Source: Leifsonia virtsii (GTDB lineage: Bacteria; Actinomycetota; Actinomycetes; Actinomycetales; Microbacteriaceae). From it: DNA of 64,000 nt. Numbering within the stretch: the first letter of the stretch is position 1; each line of letters opens with the position of its first letter. Positions 15,422-24,493 of the stretch are shown here, piece after piece. Both the position numbers and the translations under genes were made by a program. The stretch covers positions 372,001 to 436,000 of the forward strand of contig NZ_JAROCB010000005.1 of NCBI RefSeq assembly GCF_030433675.1, given 5' to 3'. Below the pieces are notes generated by a model. That model saw only the letters and a list, made by a program, of their open reading frames with translations. It did no database searches and was not told the origin of the DNA.

Positions 15422-16350
15422 CCGCCGAGACCCTCATCCCGGTCCCGACCGCCCAGCGCGCAGAGCGCGAGGAGCGCCGCCGCGGCCGCCGCAGCCGCCG
15501 TGGCACCGGACCGAAGCAGAGCCCCGTCTCGCGTGCCGTCGCGATGACGGTCATGGTGATCTTCACCCTGTACACGCTCATCCCGCTCTGGTGGCTGGTC
15601 GTCGCGTCGAGCAAGTCGCGGGGCCAGCTGCTGACCACGAACGGGCTGTGGTTCGCCGACTTCGACCTCGTGAAGAACATCGGCGACGTGCTCGCCTACA
15701 ACGGCGGCATCTTCGGGCGGTGGATGCTCAACAGTATCCTCTACGCCGGCGTCGGCGGTTTCCTCGCCACCCTCCTCGCCGGGATGTGCGGGTACGCGCT
15801 GGCGAAGTACCGCTTCCGCGGCCGGGAGACGCTGTTCAACGTGGTGCTGGGCGGGGTGCTCGTCCCGGCGACCGCCCTGGCGCTCCCGCTGTTCCTGCTG
15901 TTCAGCAAGGTGCAGCTGACCGACACCATCTGGGCGGTCCTGCTGCCCTCCATCGTGAGTCCCTTCGGCGTCTACCTCAGCCGCATCTTCGCGGCGGCGA
16001 GCGTGCCCGACGAGCTGATGGAGGCAGCGCGACTGGACGGCTCCGGCGAGCTGCGCACGTTCTTCACCATCGCCGTCCGACTGATGACGCCCGCGCTGGT
16101 GACGGTCTTCCTGTTCCAGTTCGTCGCGATCTGGAACAACTTCTTCCTCCCGCTCATCATGCTGCGCTCGACCGAGCTGTTCCCGGTCACGTACGGCCTC
16201 TACACCTGGAACACGCAGATCAACCAGGTCCCGGAGCTGCGCACCTTCGTGCTGTCCGGCGCCTTCCTGTCGATCGTCCCCCTCGTCGTCACGTTCCTCC
16301 TGCTGCAGCGCTACTGGCGGAACGGACTCGGCTCCGGCTCGCTCAAATAG
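15418..16350 (+). CDS. Sugar ABC transporter permease (MalG/UgpE type)
   Basis: Partner permease, 310 residues. It has an Arg-rich cytoplasmic N-terminus (about 40 residues), six helices, and the EAA loop ELMEAARLDGSGELRTFF (residues about 200-217). The C-terminal FLLLQRYWRNGLGSGSLK is typical of CUT1 MalG-type proteins. It starts in a four-base overlap with the preceding gene. A short hairpin (CCCGGC at 16375-16380, GCCGGG at 16387-16392) lies between this gene and the binding protein. Confidence 0.92.
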   Translation: MTAETLIPVPTAQRAEREERRRGRRSRRGTGPKQSPVSRAVAMTVMVIFTLYTLIPLWWLVVASSKSRGQLLTTNGLWFADFDLVKNIGDVLAYNGGIFGRWMLNSILYAGVGGFLATLLAGMCGYALAKYRFRGRETLFNVVLGGVLVPATALALPLFLLFSKVQLTDTIWAVLLPSIVSPFGVYLSRIFAAASVPDELMEAARLDGSGELRTFFTIAVRLMTPALVTVFLFQFVAIWNNFFLPLIMLRSTELFPVTYGLYTWNTQINQVPELRTFVLSGAFLSIVPLVVTFLLLQRYWRNGLGSGSLK

Positions 16351-16418
16351 CCGGACCGGACGACCCCCTCAGCTCCCGGCACCGAAGCCGGGTGGATCAC
16401 ACCGAGAGAAGGATCACA

Positions 16419-17750
16419 ATGCGATACCCGAAGAGAATCGCCGTGCTCACCGCTGTCGCGGTGGGGGCGGCGGTCGCCCTGGCCGGCTGCTCCTCGTCGT
16501 CGTCCGCCGGAGGCGCGAGCGCGGCCGCCTGCACGCCGTCGAAGGGCAAGGTCACCCTCGACTTCACGACCTGGGTGCCCGGGATGGCCGATGTCGTGAA
16601 GCTCTGGAACGACAAGAACCCGGACATCCAGGTGAAGGTGCAGGAGGGCCCCAACGGCAACAACGGCACCTACAAGAACTTCTTCAACGAGGTCAAGGCC
16701 GGAAACGCCCCCGACCTGGGCCAGATCGAGTACGACGCCCTCCCGAACTTCCGTGTCCAGAACGCGCTGGAGGACCTCAGCACCTGCTCGGCGGTCGTCA
16801 AGGCGAAGAGCGAGTTCGTCGACTGGACATGGAACCAGGTGTCCCTCGGCTCCGACAAGTCCGTCTACGGCATCCCCCAGGACTCCGGCCCGATGGCGAT
16901 GTTCTACCGCAAGGACCTCTTCGAGAAGAACGGCATCGCCGTCCCGAAGACCTGGGACGAGTACAAGGACGCCGCGAAGAAGATCCGTGCCCTGGGCGGT
17001 TACATCACCAACTTCTCGCAGACCGACATCAACCAGTTCGCCGGCTTCGTGTGGCAGGCGGGCGGCCAGTGGTTCGCCAACGACGGCAAGAACTGGACGG
17101 TCGACCTGACCGGTTCGGAGTCCAGCAAGGTCGCCGACTACTGGAACGGGCTGATCAAGGACGGGCTCGTGTCCACGGTGCCGGCATGGACCGACGAGTG
17201 GAACAACGCGTACAACTCCGGCCAGGCCTGGACGTGGAACTCCGCCGTCTGGGGAGCGAACTCCATCTCCTCCGGCGCTCCGGACACGAGCGGCGACTGG
17301 GCCGTGGCGCCCTCGCCGCAGTGGTCCTCCGGCGACCAGGCGGCCGGCAACTGGGGCGGAAGCTCCGTGGTGGCCTTCACCGGGTCGAAGCACCTGTACG
17401 AGGCAACGAAGTTCGCACTGTGGCTGAACACCTCCTCCGAGGCGCTGACCGCCCTGAACAAGGCGGCCAACCTGTACCCGGCCACCAAGGCGGGCCTCAA
17501 GCTCCCCGCCCTGCAGCAGGGTGTCGAGTTCTACGGCGGCCAGAAGATCTACGACGTCTTCGCGAAGGCCTCGTCGCAGGTGAAGCCCGACTTCACCTGG
17601 GGCCCGACGATGACCCAGACCTACGCCGACGTCTCCGACGGGTTCAAGGGCGCGGTCAGCGGCAGCGGTACGCTCGAGGACGCTCTGAAGGCGGCTCAGG
17701 AGTCGACGATCAAGACGCTGAAGGCTCAGTCCATCCCGGTCGCGAAGTAA
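16419..17750 (+). CDS. Extracellular sugar-binding lipoprotein of the ABC importer
   Basis: Solute-binding protein, 443 residues. The signal peptide has a lipobox LAGC (Cys24), so the mature protein is lipid-anchored outside the membrane. The fold is of the maltose-binding (SBP_bac_1) type: VTLDFTTWVPGMADVVKLWN near the mature start and several aromatic residues suited to sugar stacking. The start ATG at 16419 follows AGAGAAGGA. It is the last gene of the operon, whereas binding proteins more often come first. The ligand is inferred to be a galactoside from the GH42 gene. Confidence 0.92.
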   Translation: MRYPKRIAVLTAVAVGAAVALAGCSSSSSAGGASAAACTPSKGKVTLDFTTWVPGMADVVKLWNDKNPDIQVKVQEGPNGNNGTYKNFFNEVKAGNAPDLGQIEYDALPNFRVQNALEDLSTCSAVVKAKSEFVDWTWNQVSLGSDKSVYGIPQDSGPMAMFYRKDLFEKNGIAVPKTWDEYKDAAKKIRALGGYITNFSQTDINQFAGFVWQAGGQWFANDGKNWTVDLTGSESSKVADYWNGLIKDGLVSTVPAWTDEWNNAYNSGQAWTWNSAVWGANSISSGAPDTSGDWAVAPSPQWSSGDQAAGNWGGSSVVAFTGSKHLYEATKFALWLNTSSEALTALNKAANLYPATKAGLKLPALQQGVEFYGGQKIYDVFAKASSQVKPDFTWGPTMTQTYADVSDGFKGAVSGSGTLEDALKAAQESTIKTLKAQSIPVAK

Positions 17751-17768
17751 CGGCGAACCCGGCGCAGG

Positions 17769-17803
17769 GGAGGCGGGGCAGGCTCGGGGCCCGCCCCGCC
17801 TCC
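17769..17803 (+). terminator. Terminator between sugar operon and convergent hydrolase
   Basis: Hairpin with 11-bp arms, GGAGGCGGGGC at 17769-17779 and GCCCCGCCTCC at 17793-17803, and a 13-nt loop. There is no long U-tract, as is common in actinobacteria. It lies 18 bp after the binding-protein stop and 13 bp before the convergent stop, so it may serve both strands. Confidence 0.75.
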
Positions 17804-17816
17804 TCGTGCGCGCACG

Positions 17817-18641
17817 CTACGACTGCAGCCACTCCAGCAGGTCGGCGTTGATCGTGTCGGCCTGCGTGGTCGGCATCCCGTGCGGGAATCCCGGGTACGA
17901 CTTGAGCGTGCCGTTCGGAAGCAGCTTCGCCGAGAGCGGGCCGGAGTCGGCGTAGGGGACGATCTGGTCGTCCTCGCCGTGCATCACCAGCACCGGGACC
18001 GTGATCTTCTTGAGGTCCTCGGTGAAGTCGGTCTGCGAGAAGGCGACGATGCCGTCGTAGTGCGCCTTCGCGCCGCCCATCATGCCCTGGCGCCACCAGT
18101 TCTCGATGATCGCCTCCGACGACTCGACGCCCGGCCGGTTGAAGCCGTAGAACGGGCCCGACGGCAGCGCGCGGTAGAACTCCGACCGGTTCGCCGCGAG
18201 CTGCGCCTGCAGGTCGTCGAACACGCTCTTCGGCAGTCCGCCCGGGTTGTTCTCGGTCTGCACCATGATCGGCGGGACGGCGCTGATCAGGACGCCGCGG
18301 GCGACACGGTCCTCGCCGTAGGTCGCGATGTAGTGAGCGACCTCGCCGCCGCCGGTCGAGTGCCCGACGTGGATGGCGTCCCTCAGGTCGAGCGCTTCGA
18401 CCACCGCGCGCAGGTCGGCGGCGTAGTGGTCCATGTCGTGGCCGTCGCTCACTTGGCTGGAGCGCCCGTGCCCGCGCCGGTCGTGCGCGACGACGCGGTA
18501 GCCGTGCTGAAGGAAGAACAGCAGCTGCGTGTCCCAGTCGTCGGCCGACAGCGGCCAGCCGTGACTGAACACGATCGGCTGACCCGAACCCCAGTCCTTG
18601 TAGTAGATCTCGACGCCGTCCGACGTGGTGACAGTTCCCAT
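17817..18641 (-). CDS. Alpha/beta hydrolase, non-haem chloroperoxidase-like
   Basis: A 274-residue single-domain alpha/beta hydrolase. The nucleophile elbow is GHSTGG (Ser95), the acid is probably Asp225 in HGEDDQIVP, and the base is His254 in GFPHGMPTT. The oxyanion region is [11 protein letters not shown]. These features match the cofactor-free haloperoxidase/esterase group, whose true physiological substrates are usually esters or lactones; halogenation is a side activity in the presence of peracid. It stands alone, facing the sugar operon across a terminator. No pathway can be assigned from context. Confidence 0.88.
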   Translation of the reverse strand: MGTVTTSDGVEIYYKDWGSGQPIVFSHGWPLSADDWDTQLLFFLQHGYRVVAHDRRGHGRSSQVSDGHDMDHYAADLRAVVEALDLRDAIHVGHSTGGGEVAHYIATYGEDRVARGVLISAVPPIMVQTENNPGGLPKSVFDDLQAQLAANRSEFYRALPSGPFYGFNRPGVESSEAIIENWWRQGMMGGAKAHYDGIVAFSQTDFTEDLKKITVPVLVMHGEDDQIVPYADSGPLSAKLLPNGTLKSYPGFPHGMPTTQADTINADLLEWLQS

Positions 18642-18907
18642 GATTCCCTCCGGTGAGCAGTGCGGTGCTGTGGGCCAGGGTGCATGGCCACGCTAACGTC
18701 CCCCGGACGGGGTGCACCAGGCCTGCGGCGGAACGGCCTGGTTACGAATGTGTGAACCGGTTCAGGGATGCGCGCCCCGAGCAAGCTCACTCCGTTCTCA
18801 TAGGAGGCTCTGGCTTTCTCCCGGCTGCCCCATATCCGGACCATGACGTTCCCTCACGCGGGTGCGGTGTCCTGAGCGGACAAGCACATCCCGAGAGGAC
18901 ACGAGCC

Positions 18908-20146
18908 ATGAACACGATCGACGGAGCCCCCGCCACGCCGGACGACCCGGGGGCCGCGACGACGGCGGGCGGCGACGGGCACCGCGCGTCGACGCGGCGG
19001 CGCGGGCGGATGGTCGCCCTGTCGTCGGCGCTCGCGATCGCCCTGGTGACAGGGTCTGCCTTCGGAGTCGCGGCGGTGACCGGTTCGGGTTCGCCGGCCG
19101 CAGCGCACACCGCCACGCACGTCGTCCCGGACGTGAGGACCGCACTCGGTCGCAGCCCGTACGGCTACGGCGGCGGTTCGGGCTTCGGCGGGTCCGCATC
19201 GGCATCCTCGGGCGGCACCGCGCTAGCGAGTGCGACCGCGGCGCAGGAGGTGGGCGTCGTCGACATCACCTCCCAGCTCACCTATGCTCAGGCCGAGAGC
19301 GCCGGCACGGGCATCGTGCTGTCGTCGGACGGCGAGATCCTCACCAACAACCACGTCGTGGAGGGCGCCACCAGCATCAGCGTCACGGTCATCGCGACCG
19401 GCGCCGTCTACACGGCGGCGGTCGTCGGGACCGACGCGACCGACGACGTCGCGGTGCTCCAGCTGAGCGGCGCGTCCGGCCTCGCCACAGCCGCCCTGGA
19501 CACCTCAGGCGACACCGTCGTCGGCGAGTCCGTGACCGGGGTCGGCAACGCGGGCGGCACGGGCGGTACGCCGTCGGCCTCGCCCGGCACGGTGACGGCC
19601 CTCGACCAGACCATCACGACCCAGGCGGAGCAGACGGCGGCCTCGGAGACGCTGTCGGGACTCATCGAGACCGACGCCGACATCCAGGCCGGCGACTCCG
19701 GCGGCCCGCTGTTCGACTCCTCCGACCGTGTGATCGGTATCGACACCGCCGCTCAGGAGGGCGGCTCGACGGTCGCCGGCTACGCGATCCCGATCGAGGA
19801 CGCCCTCGCGATCGCCGCGGGCATCGAGGCGGGCCAGGCCTCCTCCACCGTGACCATCGGCTACCCGGCGTTCCTCGGGGTGGAGGTGGCGTCCGACCTC
19901 GCAGACGGCACGGCGACCGGCGCGGCCATCTCGGGAGTCGTCGACGGGGGTCCGGCAGCCGAGGCCGGGCTGGTCGCGGGCGACACGATCACGGCGATCG
20001 ACGGGGCCGCGGTCTCCTCCGCGCAGGAGCTCACCACCGCGCTCGCCTCGCACCGGCCGGGCCAGACGGTCGCCGTCACATGGGCCGACCAGGACGGCGC
20101 ATCGCACACCGCCGACGTCACGCTGGCGCAGGGTCCGGTCGCCTGA
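18908..20146 (+). CDS. HtrA/DegP-like serine protease with PDZ domain
   Basis: Envelope quality-control protease, 412 residues. A cytoplasmic N-terminus of about 35 residues precedes one membrane segment (VALSSALAIALVTGSAFGVAAV, residues 36-57). A Gly/Ser linker and the trypsin-like domain follow, with His149 (NNHVV), Asp180 (TDDVAVL) and Ser264 (GDSGGP). The PDZ domain lies at about residues 310-410. The single-helix anchor and low-complexity linker are typical of actinobacterial HtrA/PepD proteins. The ATG follows GAGAGGA. Monocistronic; no regulator is adjacent. Confidence 0.92.
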   Translation: MNTIDGAPATPDDPGAATTAGGDGHRASTRRRGRMVALSSALAIALVTGSAFGVAAVTGSGSPAAAHTATHVVPDVRTALGRSPYGYGGGSGFGGSASASSGGTALASATAAQEVGVVDITSQLTYAQAESAGTGIVLSSDGEILTNNHVVEGATSISVTVIATGAVYTAAVVGTDATDDVAVLQLSGASGLATAALDTSGDTVVGESVTGVGNAGGTGGTPSASPGTVTALDQTITTQAEQTAASETLSGLIETDADIQAGDSGGPLFDSSDRVIGIDTAAQEGGSTVAGYAIPIEDALAIAAGIEAGQASSTVTIGYPAFLGVEVASDLADGTATGAAISGVVDGGPAAEAGLVAGDTITAIDGAAVSSAQELTTALASHRPGQTVAVTWADQDGASHTADVTLAQGPVA

Positions 20147-20175
20147 GGCTCCGACGGCCGGGAGTCCCGGCGAGA

Positions 20176-20219
20176 GTGTACTTTTTACACATCCGGCGGC
20201 TATTGCGTAAAATCCTTAC
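20176..20219 (+). promoter_or_regulatory. Promoter with two overlapping candidate MurR/RpiR operators
   Basis: TTTACA at 20184-20189 and TAAAAT at 20208-20213 form a good -35/-10 pair with 18-nt spacing. The palindrome GTGTACTTTTTACAC (20176-20190) covers the -35 box, and GTAAAATCCTTAC (20207-20219) covers the -10 box. The segment is strikingly A+T-rich for this genome. The second site shares TAAA-N4-TTACA with the site before the binding-protein gene at 22824-22836, which suggests the same regulator, probably the RpiR protein encoded at 21873-22784. Confidence 0.65.
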
Positions 20220-20249
20220 ATCGGCTCCCGGCGGCGTGGTGGAGGGTAC

Positions 20250-21386
20250 ATGGCTCGGATCGATCGCATCAGCGTCCACCGGCGGCTCGTCCCGCTGCGG
20301 CGGCCATTCGTCACCGCGGTGCGACGCGCAGACGTCGTGGATGCCCTGCTCGTGAGCATGGTCGACACCGACGGCCGCTCCGGCTGGGGCGAGGCTCCCG
20401 TCAGCTGGCGGGTGACCGGCGAGAGCCACGAGAGCGTCGTCGCCGCGGTCGAGGGCCCGCTCTCCGAAGCCGTGCGGGGGATGCCCGGCGACGAGCCCGG
20501 CGCTGTGAGCGCGCGGCTCGCACACGCCGTCGTCGGCAACCCGTCGGCCCGCATGGCGGTCGAGTGCGCGGTGTGGGACCTCGCGGCGCGGGCCGCAGGG
20601 GAACCCCTCCACCGGTACCTCGGCGGCTCGTCCGCGGTGGTCGAGACCGACATGACGCTGTCCGCGGCGGTCACCGCTGCAGACGTGGCAGAGCTGCTCC
20701 GCACCGCCGAGGAGCACGTCGCCGACGGGTTCACCACGCTGAAGGTGAAGACCGGCGCGGGCGGCGACGACCTCCGCACGGTGGAGGCCGTCAGGGCGAG
20801 GGTCGGCGACGCCGTCGCGATCCGGGTGGACGCCAACCAGGGGTGGGAGCCGGAGGAAGCTGTTCGCATCATCAACGCCTGGCGTGACGACGGTGTGGAC
20901 GTGGAGCTGGTCGAGCAGCCCGTCCACCGCGACGACATCGACGGTCTCGCCTACGTCACCCGGCACACCACCACGCCGATCGTCGCCGACGAGACCGTCT
21001 GGACCTCCCGGAACCTGCGTGAGGTGCTGGCGAGGGGAGCGGTCGACCGGGTCAACATCAAGCTCGCCAAGACCGGGGGCATCGCCGAGGCGATCGCGTT
21101 GGCCGACGCCGCGAAGGAGGCAGGGGTGTCCGTGTTCGTCGGCTGCATGTCCGAGAGCCACGTCGGCATCGCCGCCGCGGCGGCGCTCGCGTCCCGGCTC
21201 CAGCAGACCAGCGGGTCGCACGGTGCGCACGACCTCGACGCCGGGCTCTGGCTCTCCGCGAGCCCGGTCGAGGGCGGTGTGCAGTACGCCGGATCCGCCG
21301 TCCACCTCTCCGAGGCGCCGGGGACGGGGATCGAAAGGCTCGCGCCCGCCCTCGCCGACGCCGCTCCGATCGGAGGCCGGCGGTGA
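20250..21386 (+). CDS. Dipeptide epimerase (L-Ala-D/L-Glu epimerase-like), enolase superfamily
   Basis: Converts L-Ala-D-Glu from murein peptides to L-Ala-L-Glu so that normal peptidases can cut it. The 378-residue protein has the muconate-lactonising fold: capping domain to about residue 125, then the barrel with catalytic Lys165 and Lys167 (LKVKTG), metal ligands Asp194 (DANQGW), Glu222 (VEQP) and Asp247 (ADET), and the opposite base Lys in NIKLAKTGG (271/274). The LKVKTG and KLAKTGG motifs favour dipeptide epimerases over mandelate racemases. Exact dipeptide specificity cannot be read. It sits at the edge of a muropeptide salvage island under a putative RpiR-controlled promoter, which supports the role. 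Confidence 0.85.
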   Translation: MARIDRISVHRRLVPLRRPFVTAVRRADVVDALLVSMVDTDGRSGWGEAPVSWRVTGESHESVVAAVEGPLSEAVRGMPGDEPGAVSARLAHAVVGNPSARMAVECAVWDLAARAAGEPLHRYLGGSSAVVETDMTLSAAVTAADVAELLRTAEEHVADGFTTLKVKTGAGGDDLRTVEAVRARVGDAVAIRVDANQGWEPEEAVRIINAWRDDGVDVELVEQPVHRDDIDGLAYVTRHTTTPIVADETVWTSRNLREVLARGAVDRVNIKLAKTGGIAEAIALADAAKEAGVSVFVGCMSESHVGIAAAAALASRLQQTSGSHGAHDLDAGLWLSASPVEGGVQYAGSAVHLSEAPGTGIERLAPALADAAPIGGRR

Positions 21387-21871
21387 CGCGGCTGCGCCCT
21401 GTCGGGCTCCAGGACCTCGGCGAGGTCGTCGCGATCTTCCTGGACTGCTGGGCGCTCAGCTACCGGGAGGTGATGCCGGCCGAGCTGGTCGAGCGGATGA
21501 CGCCCGATGCCGCCGAAGCGCTGTGGGAGCGGAGTCTCGCCGCTCCAGGCATGGACTTCCTCGGGGCAGAGGGGCCGGACGGGCGGCTCGCGGGCATCGT
21601 CGGGTTCCGCCTCACTGCTCCGGGGGTCGGCTACGTCAGCTCCCTCTATGTCTCGCCCCACGCGCAGGGCGGCGGGTTCGGGCGTCGCCTCCTGGCCGCC
21701 GCCGAGGGGGAGCTGGCGGACCGCGGCGCGACCACCGCCCGCCTGTGGGTCTTCGAGCAGAACGAGCCGTCGAGGCGCTTCTACGAGCGCTCCGGCTGGG
21801 AGGCGGACGGCACGCGCGAGACCCTGCCCGAGTGGGGCGTGCCGCAGATCGGGATGGCGAAGCGGCTCTGA
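21383..21871 (+). CDS. GNAT family N-acetyltransferase
   Basis: A 162-residue acetyltransferase-fold protein. The acetyl-CoA site is V-x-P-x-x-Q-G-x-G (VSPHAQGGGFGRRLL, about residues 91-105), and NEPSRRFYERSGW is the usual C-terminal motif. GTG start in a GTGA overlap with the epimerase stop, so the two are co-translated. The acceptor is unknown. Its position suggests acting on an amino acid, dipeptide or amino sugar from wall turnover, but that is only inference from context. It ends 1 bp before the convergent regulator stop. Confidence 0.88.
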   Translation: MTRLRPVGLQDLGEVVAIFLDCWALSYREVMPAELVERMTPDAAEALWERSLAAPGMDFLGAEGPDGRLAGIVGFRLTAPGVGYVSSLYVSPHAQGGGFGRRLLAAAEGELADRGATTARLWVFEQNEPSRRFYERSGWEADGTRETLPEWGVPQIGMAKRL

Positions 21872-21872
21872 G

Positions 21873-22784
21873 TCAGCTGCCGTTCCGGCGCGGGCGCCTG
21901 CGGCCCTCCACCGCGGCGAGGGAGGCGGTGAGCGCATCCGCCACCGACTCGGGATGCCGCTGGGCCACGCCCATGAAGATGACGTCGACGATCATCAGCT
22001 GCGCCATGCGGCTGGACATCGCGCCGTAACGGAAGCGCGTCTCCCGCGATGCCGTTGTCAGCACGGCGTCCGCCATCTGGGCGAGCGGCGAGTTCGGGAA
22101 GTTGGTGACCGCGACGGTGAAAGCGCCCGCCCGGTGCGCGGTCTCGATCGCGGAGAGCGCCTCCTCGGTCTCCCCGGAGTGCGAGAACGCGATCGCCACC
22201 GACCCGGGCCGGAGGACCGCGGCGCTGGTGAGGGCCAGGTGGGCGTCCGTCCACGCGTTCGCGATGTAGCCGATGCGTCGGAGCTTCTGGCCGAGGTCCT
22301 GCGCGGCCAGGCCGCTGGAGGCGGAGCCGTACACGTCGGTGATGGGTGCGTCGATGATCGCCGTGACGACGCGGTCGACCTCGTCGAGGTCGAGCAGCTC
22401 GGCGGTCTCCTCGACCGCCCGCGCCTCCTGGAAGGCCAGCTTGCGGACGACGTCCCGCGTGGAGTCGGTCGGGTCGATGTCGCCCTCGGAGACGCCGAAC
22501 TGGTAGCGCCGCCCGGTCTCGTCGACCGCCGCGCGCGCGAGCGCGAGGCAGAAGCCCTTGTAGCCGTCGAACCCGACGCTGCGGCAGAACCGCGCGACGG
22601 TGGCGGTCGAGGTCCCGCAGCGGGCCGCGAGCTCGGTGATGCTCAGGTTCGCCACCTCGGCGGGGGAGGCCAGGGCGGCCTGCGCGATCAGCTGCTCGCT
22701 GCGCCGCAGCATGGGCAGCGCCTGACGCAAGCGCACCAGGATGTCCTCCGTCAACACTGCCTCCTCGTCGTCGTTCAGGTTCAC
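21873..22784 (-). CDS. murR: MurR/RpiR family regulator with SIS domain
   Basis: Regulator with an N-terminal RpiR helix-turn-helix (about residues 35-80: LAARCGTSTATVARFCRSVGF) and a C-terminal SIS sugar-phosphate-binding domain (YGSASSGLAAQDL, SHSGETEEAL). MurR of E. coli and B. subtilis responds to MurNAc-6-phosphate. Here the same ligand is likely because murQ and anmK lie in the facing operon. The GTG at 22784 is the longest start. A TTG at 22754 has an AGGAGG five bases upstream and may be the true start, giving 293 residues. It is divergent from the oligopeptide-binding gene and convergent with the GNAT gene. Symbol given by context. Confidence 0.85.
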   Translation of the reverse strand: MNLNDDEEAVLTEDILVRLRQALPMLRRSEQLIAQAALASPAEVANLSITELAARCGTSTATVARFCRSVGFDGYKGFCLALARAAVDETGRRYQFGVSEGDIDPTDSTRDVVRKLAFQEARAVEETAELLDLDEVDRVVTAIIDAPITDVYGSASSGLAAQDLGQKLRRIGYIANAWTDAHLALTSAAVLRPGSVAIAFSHSGETEEALSAIETAHRAGAFTVAVTNFPNSPLAQMADAVLTTASRETRFRYGAMSSRMAQLMIVDVIFMGVAQRHPESVADALTASLAAVEGRRRPRRNGS

Positions 22785-22820
22785 CGTAGCGGCACCCCAT
22801 TGGACTTACCGCGTCCATCG

Positions 22821-22837
22821 TGCTAAATAATTTACAA
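22821..22837. promoter_or_regulatory. Candidate RpiR/MurR operator before the salvage operon
   Basis: TGCTAAATAATTTACAA at 22821-22837 contains the perfect 11-bp palindrome TAAATAATTTA (22824-22834) in an A+T-rich island between the divergent regulator and binding-protein genes. It shares TAAA-N4-TTACA with 20208-20220. The AATAAT inside may be a -10 box for the operon, but no convincing -35 box is visible. Confidence 0.6.
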
Positions 22838-22939
22838 CTTGGAAACGCAAGAGGAATATTTTTCTCATAGCGTTGATCCCGGCAACGTCGCCGACGTTGT
22901 TGCTCACAGCAGGCGCAACACCTACCAAGGAGGCCCGAA

Positions 22940-24487
22940 ATGAAGGTCAACCGCAACGGACGGCACGCGATCGCCGCCGGTGCCGCGGTTGCCGTCGCAT
23001 CCATGCTGCTCGCTGGATGCACCGGTACCAGCAGTTCCCCCACCGCGTCCGCGAACCCGAACGCCACCCTCGTCTTCGGCATCACTGCCGACCCGACCCA
23101 GACGATCCCGTGGACGACGACCTCCGAGCAGTCCGTGCAGGTGCTCTCGCAGATCTACAGCCCGCTGCTGACGACCGACAAGAACGACAAGCCGGTCGCG
23201 AACCTCGCCGCCCTCCCGAAGGTCTCCGAGGACGGCCTGACCTACACGTTCACCCTCAAGGACGGCCTGAAGTTCAGCAACGGGTCCGCTCTCGACTCCA
23301 CCGACGTGAAGTACACGTACGAGAAGATCATGGACCCGGCGTCCAAGGCCAGCTCGCGGTCCTACTTCGCCTCGGTCGCCTCCATCGACGCACCGTCGCC
23401 GACCTCGGTCGTCGTGCACCTGAAGAAGCCGGACGCGTCCTTCCCGTCCGGCCTCACCGCGGTGAACACCGGCATCGTGCCCTCCGACGTGCCGGTCGAC
23501 AGCCTCCAGACCACCCCCGTCGGCTCCGGACCGTACAAGTGGACCGGGCGCGTCGCCAACGAGTCCATCTCGCTCGAGCGCAACCCCGACTTCTTCGGCG
23601 GCAAGCCCGGAGCGGCCAAGGTCGAGTTCCGGATCATCCCCGACGACCAGTCGATGGTGTCGGCGCTGAAGACCGGGTCGGTCGACGTCGCGATCTTCGA
23701 CAACCCGGTGACCGCCAAGACGGCCGTGTCGAACAAGACCAAGTCGATGGAGGCCAGCTCGCTGCAGTACCACGTGCTCCAGCTGCGCGCCGCCTCGCCG
23801 GTGCTCGCCAACGTGAACTCGCGGCTCGCGATCCAGTGCGCCATCTCGCGTCAGGACGTGATCGACACCGCAGCCCTCGGCTCCGGCACCGTGACGGGCC
23901 CGATCACCTCCCCGGAGTACCGCTCCGACCCGAACGCCCAGCCGTGCGCGAAGCAGGACCTCAAGAAGGCCAAGGAGTACCTGCAGAAGGCGGGAACGCC
24001 CGACGGCTTCACGCTCAACGTGATGACCTCGCAGGGGCTGTACTCCACGGCCGTCGACGAGGCGCAGAACGTGCAGGCGCAGCTCGGCAAGGTCGGCATC
24101 AAGGTCAACGTGCAGGCGCTCGACTCCAACGCCTACGTGCAAAAGTGGCTCGCCGGCGACTTCGACGCGGCGATCGCCCAGAACGCGGGCAGCGCCGACC
24201 CGAACACCATGTACGCGCGCTACTTCACCACCGGCGGCACCTACAACAAGGTGGCAGGCTACAGCTCGCCCGAGCTGGACAGCCTCTTCGCCGAGGGCAT
24301 CGCGACGACCGACACCGCCAAGCGCAAGGCGGTGTACGAGAAGCTGTCGAAGGAGCTCGTCGACAACGCCGCCTGGATCTGGCTCTTCACGCCGAAGGAG
24401 TACATCGTGCTCAACTCCAGCGTGAACGGCTTCGAGGCCCGCTACGACGCCGACGTGTCCACCCTGTGGAAGGCGACCCTCTCCTGA
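22940..24487 (+). CDS. Oligopeptide/muropeptide-binding lipoprotein (DppA/OppA type)
   Basis: Extracellular receptor of a peptide ABC importer, 515 residues. Signal peptide with lipobox LLAGC (Cys27), then the SBP_bac_5 fold (NATLVFGITADPTQTIPW, then KPVANLAALPKVSEDGLTYTF-type conserved strand). AAGGAGG stands 7 bases before the ATG. Related proteins bind peptides, and some (MppA, DppA-like) bind murein peptides. The ligand here is proposed to be a muropeptide because of murQ and anmK downstream. A strong hairpin follows the stop and probably raises its dose relative to the permeases. Confidence 0.9.
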   Translation: MKVNRNGRHAIAAGAAVAVASMLLAGCTGTSSSPTASANPNATLVFGITADPTQTIPWTTTSEQSVQVLSQIYSPLLTTDKNDKPVANLAALPKVSEDGLTYTFTLKDGLKFSNGSALDSTDVKYTYEKIMDPASKASSRSYFASVASIDAPSPTSVVVHLKKPDASFPSGLTAVNTGIVPSDVPVDSLQTTPVGSGPYKWTGRVANESISLERNPDFFGGKPGAAKVEFRIIPDDQSMVSALKTGSVDVAIFDNPVTAKTAVSNKTKSMEASSLQYHVLQLRAASPVLANVNSRLAIQCAISRQDVIDTAALGSGTVTGPITSPEYRSDPNAQPCAKQDLKKAKEYLQKAGTPDGFTLNVMTSQGLYSTAVDEAQNVQAQLGKVGIKVNVQALDSNAYVQKWLAGDFDAAIAQNAGSADPNTMYARYFTTGGTYNKVAGYSSPELDSLFAEGIATTDTAKRKAVYEKLSKELVDNAAWIWLFTPKEYIVLNSSVNGFEARYDADVSTLWKATLS

Positions 24488-24493
24488 CCGCGC

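Noticed and set aside
20156-20172. GCCGGGA/TCCCGGC as a terminator after the HtrA-like gene
   Set aside because: Only 5-6 bp can pair once a minimal loop is allowed, so support is weak.
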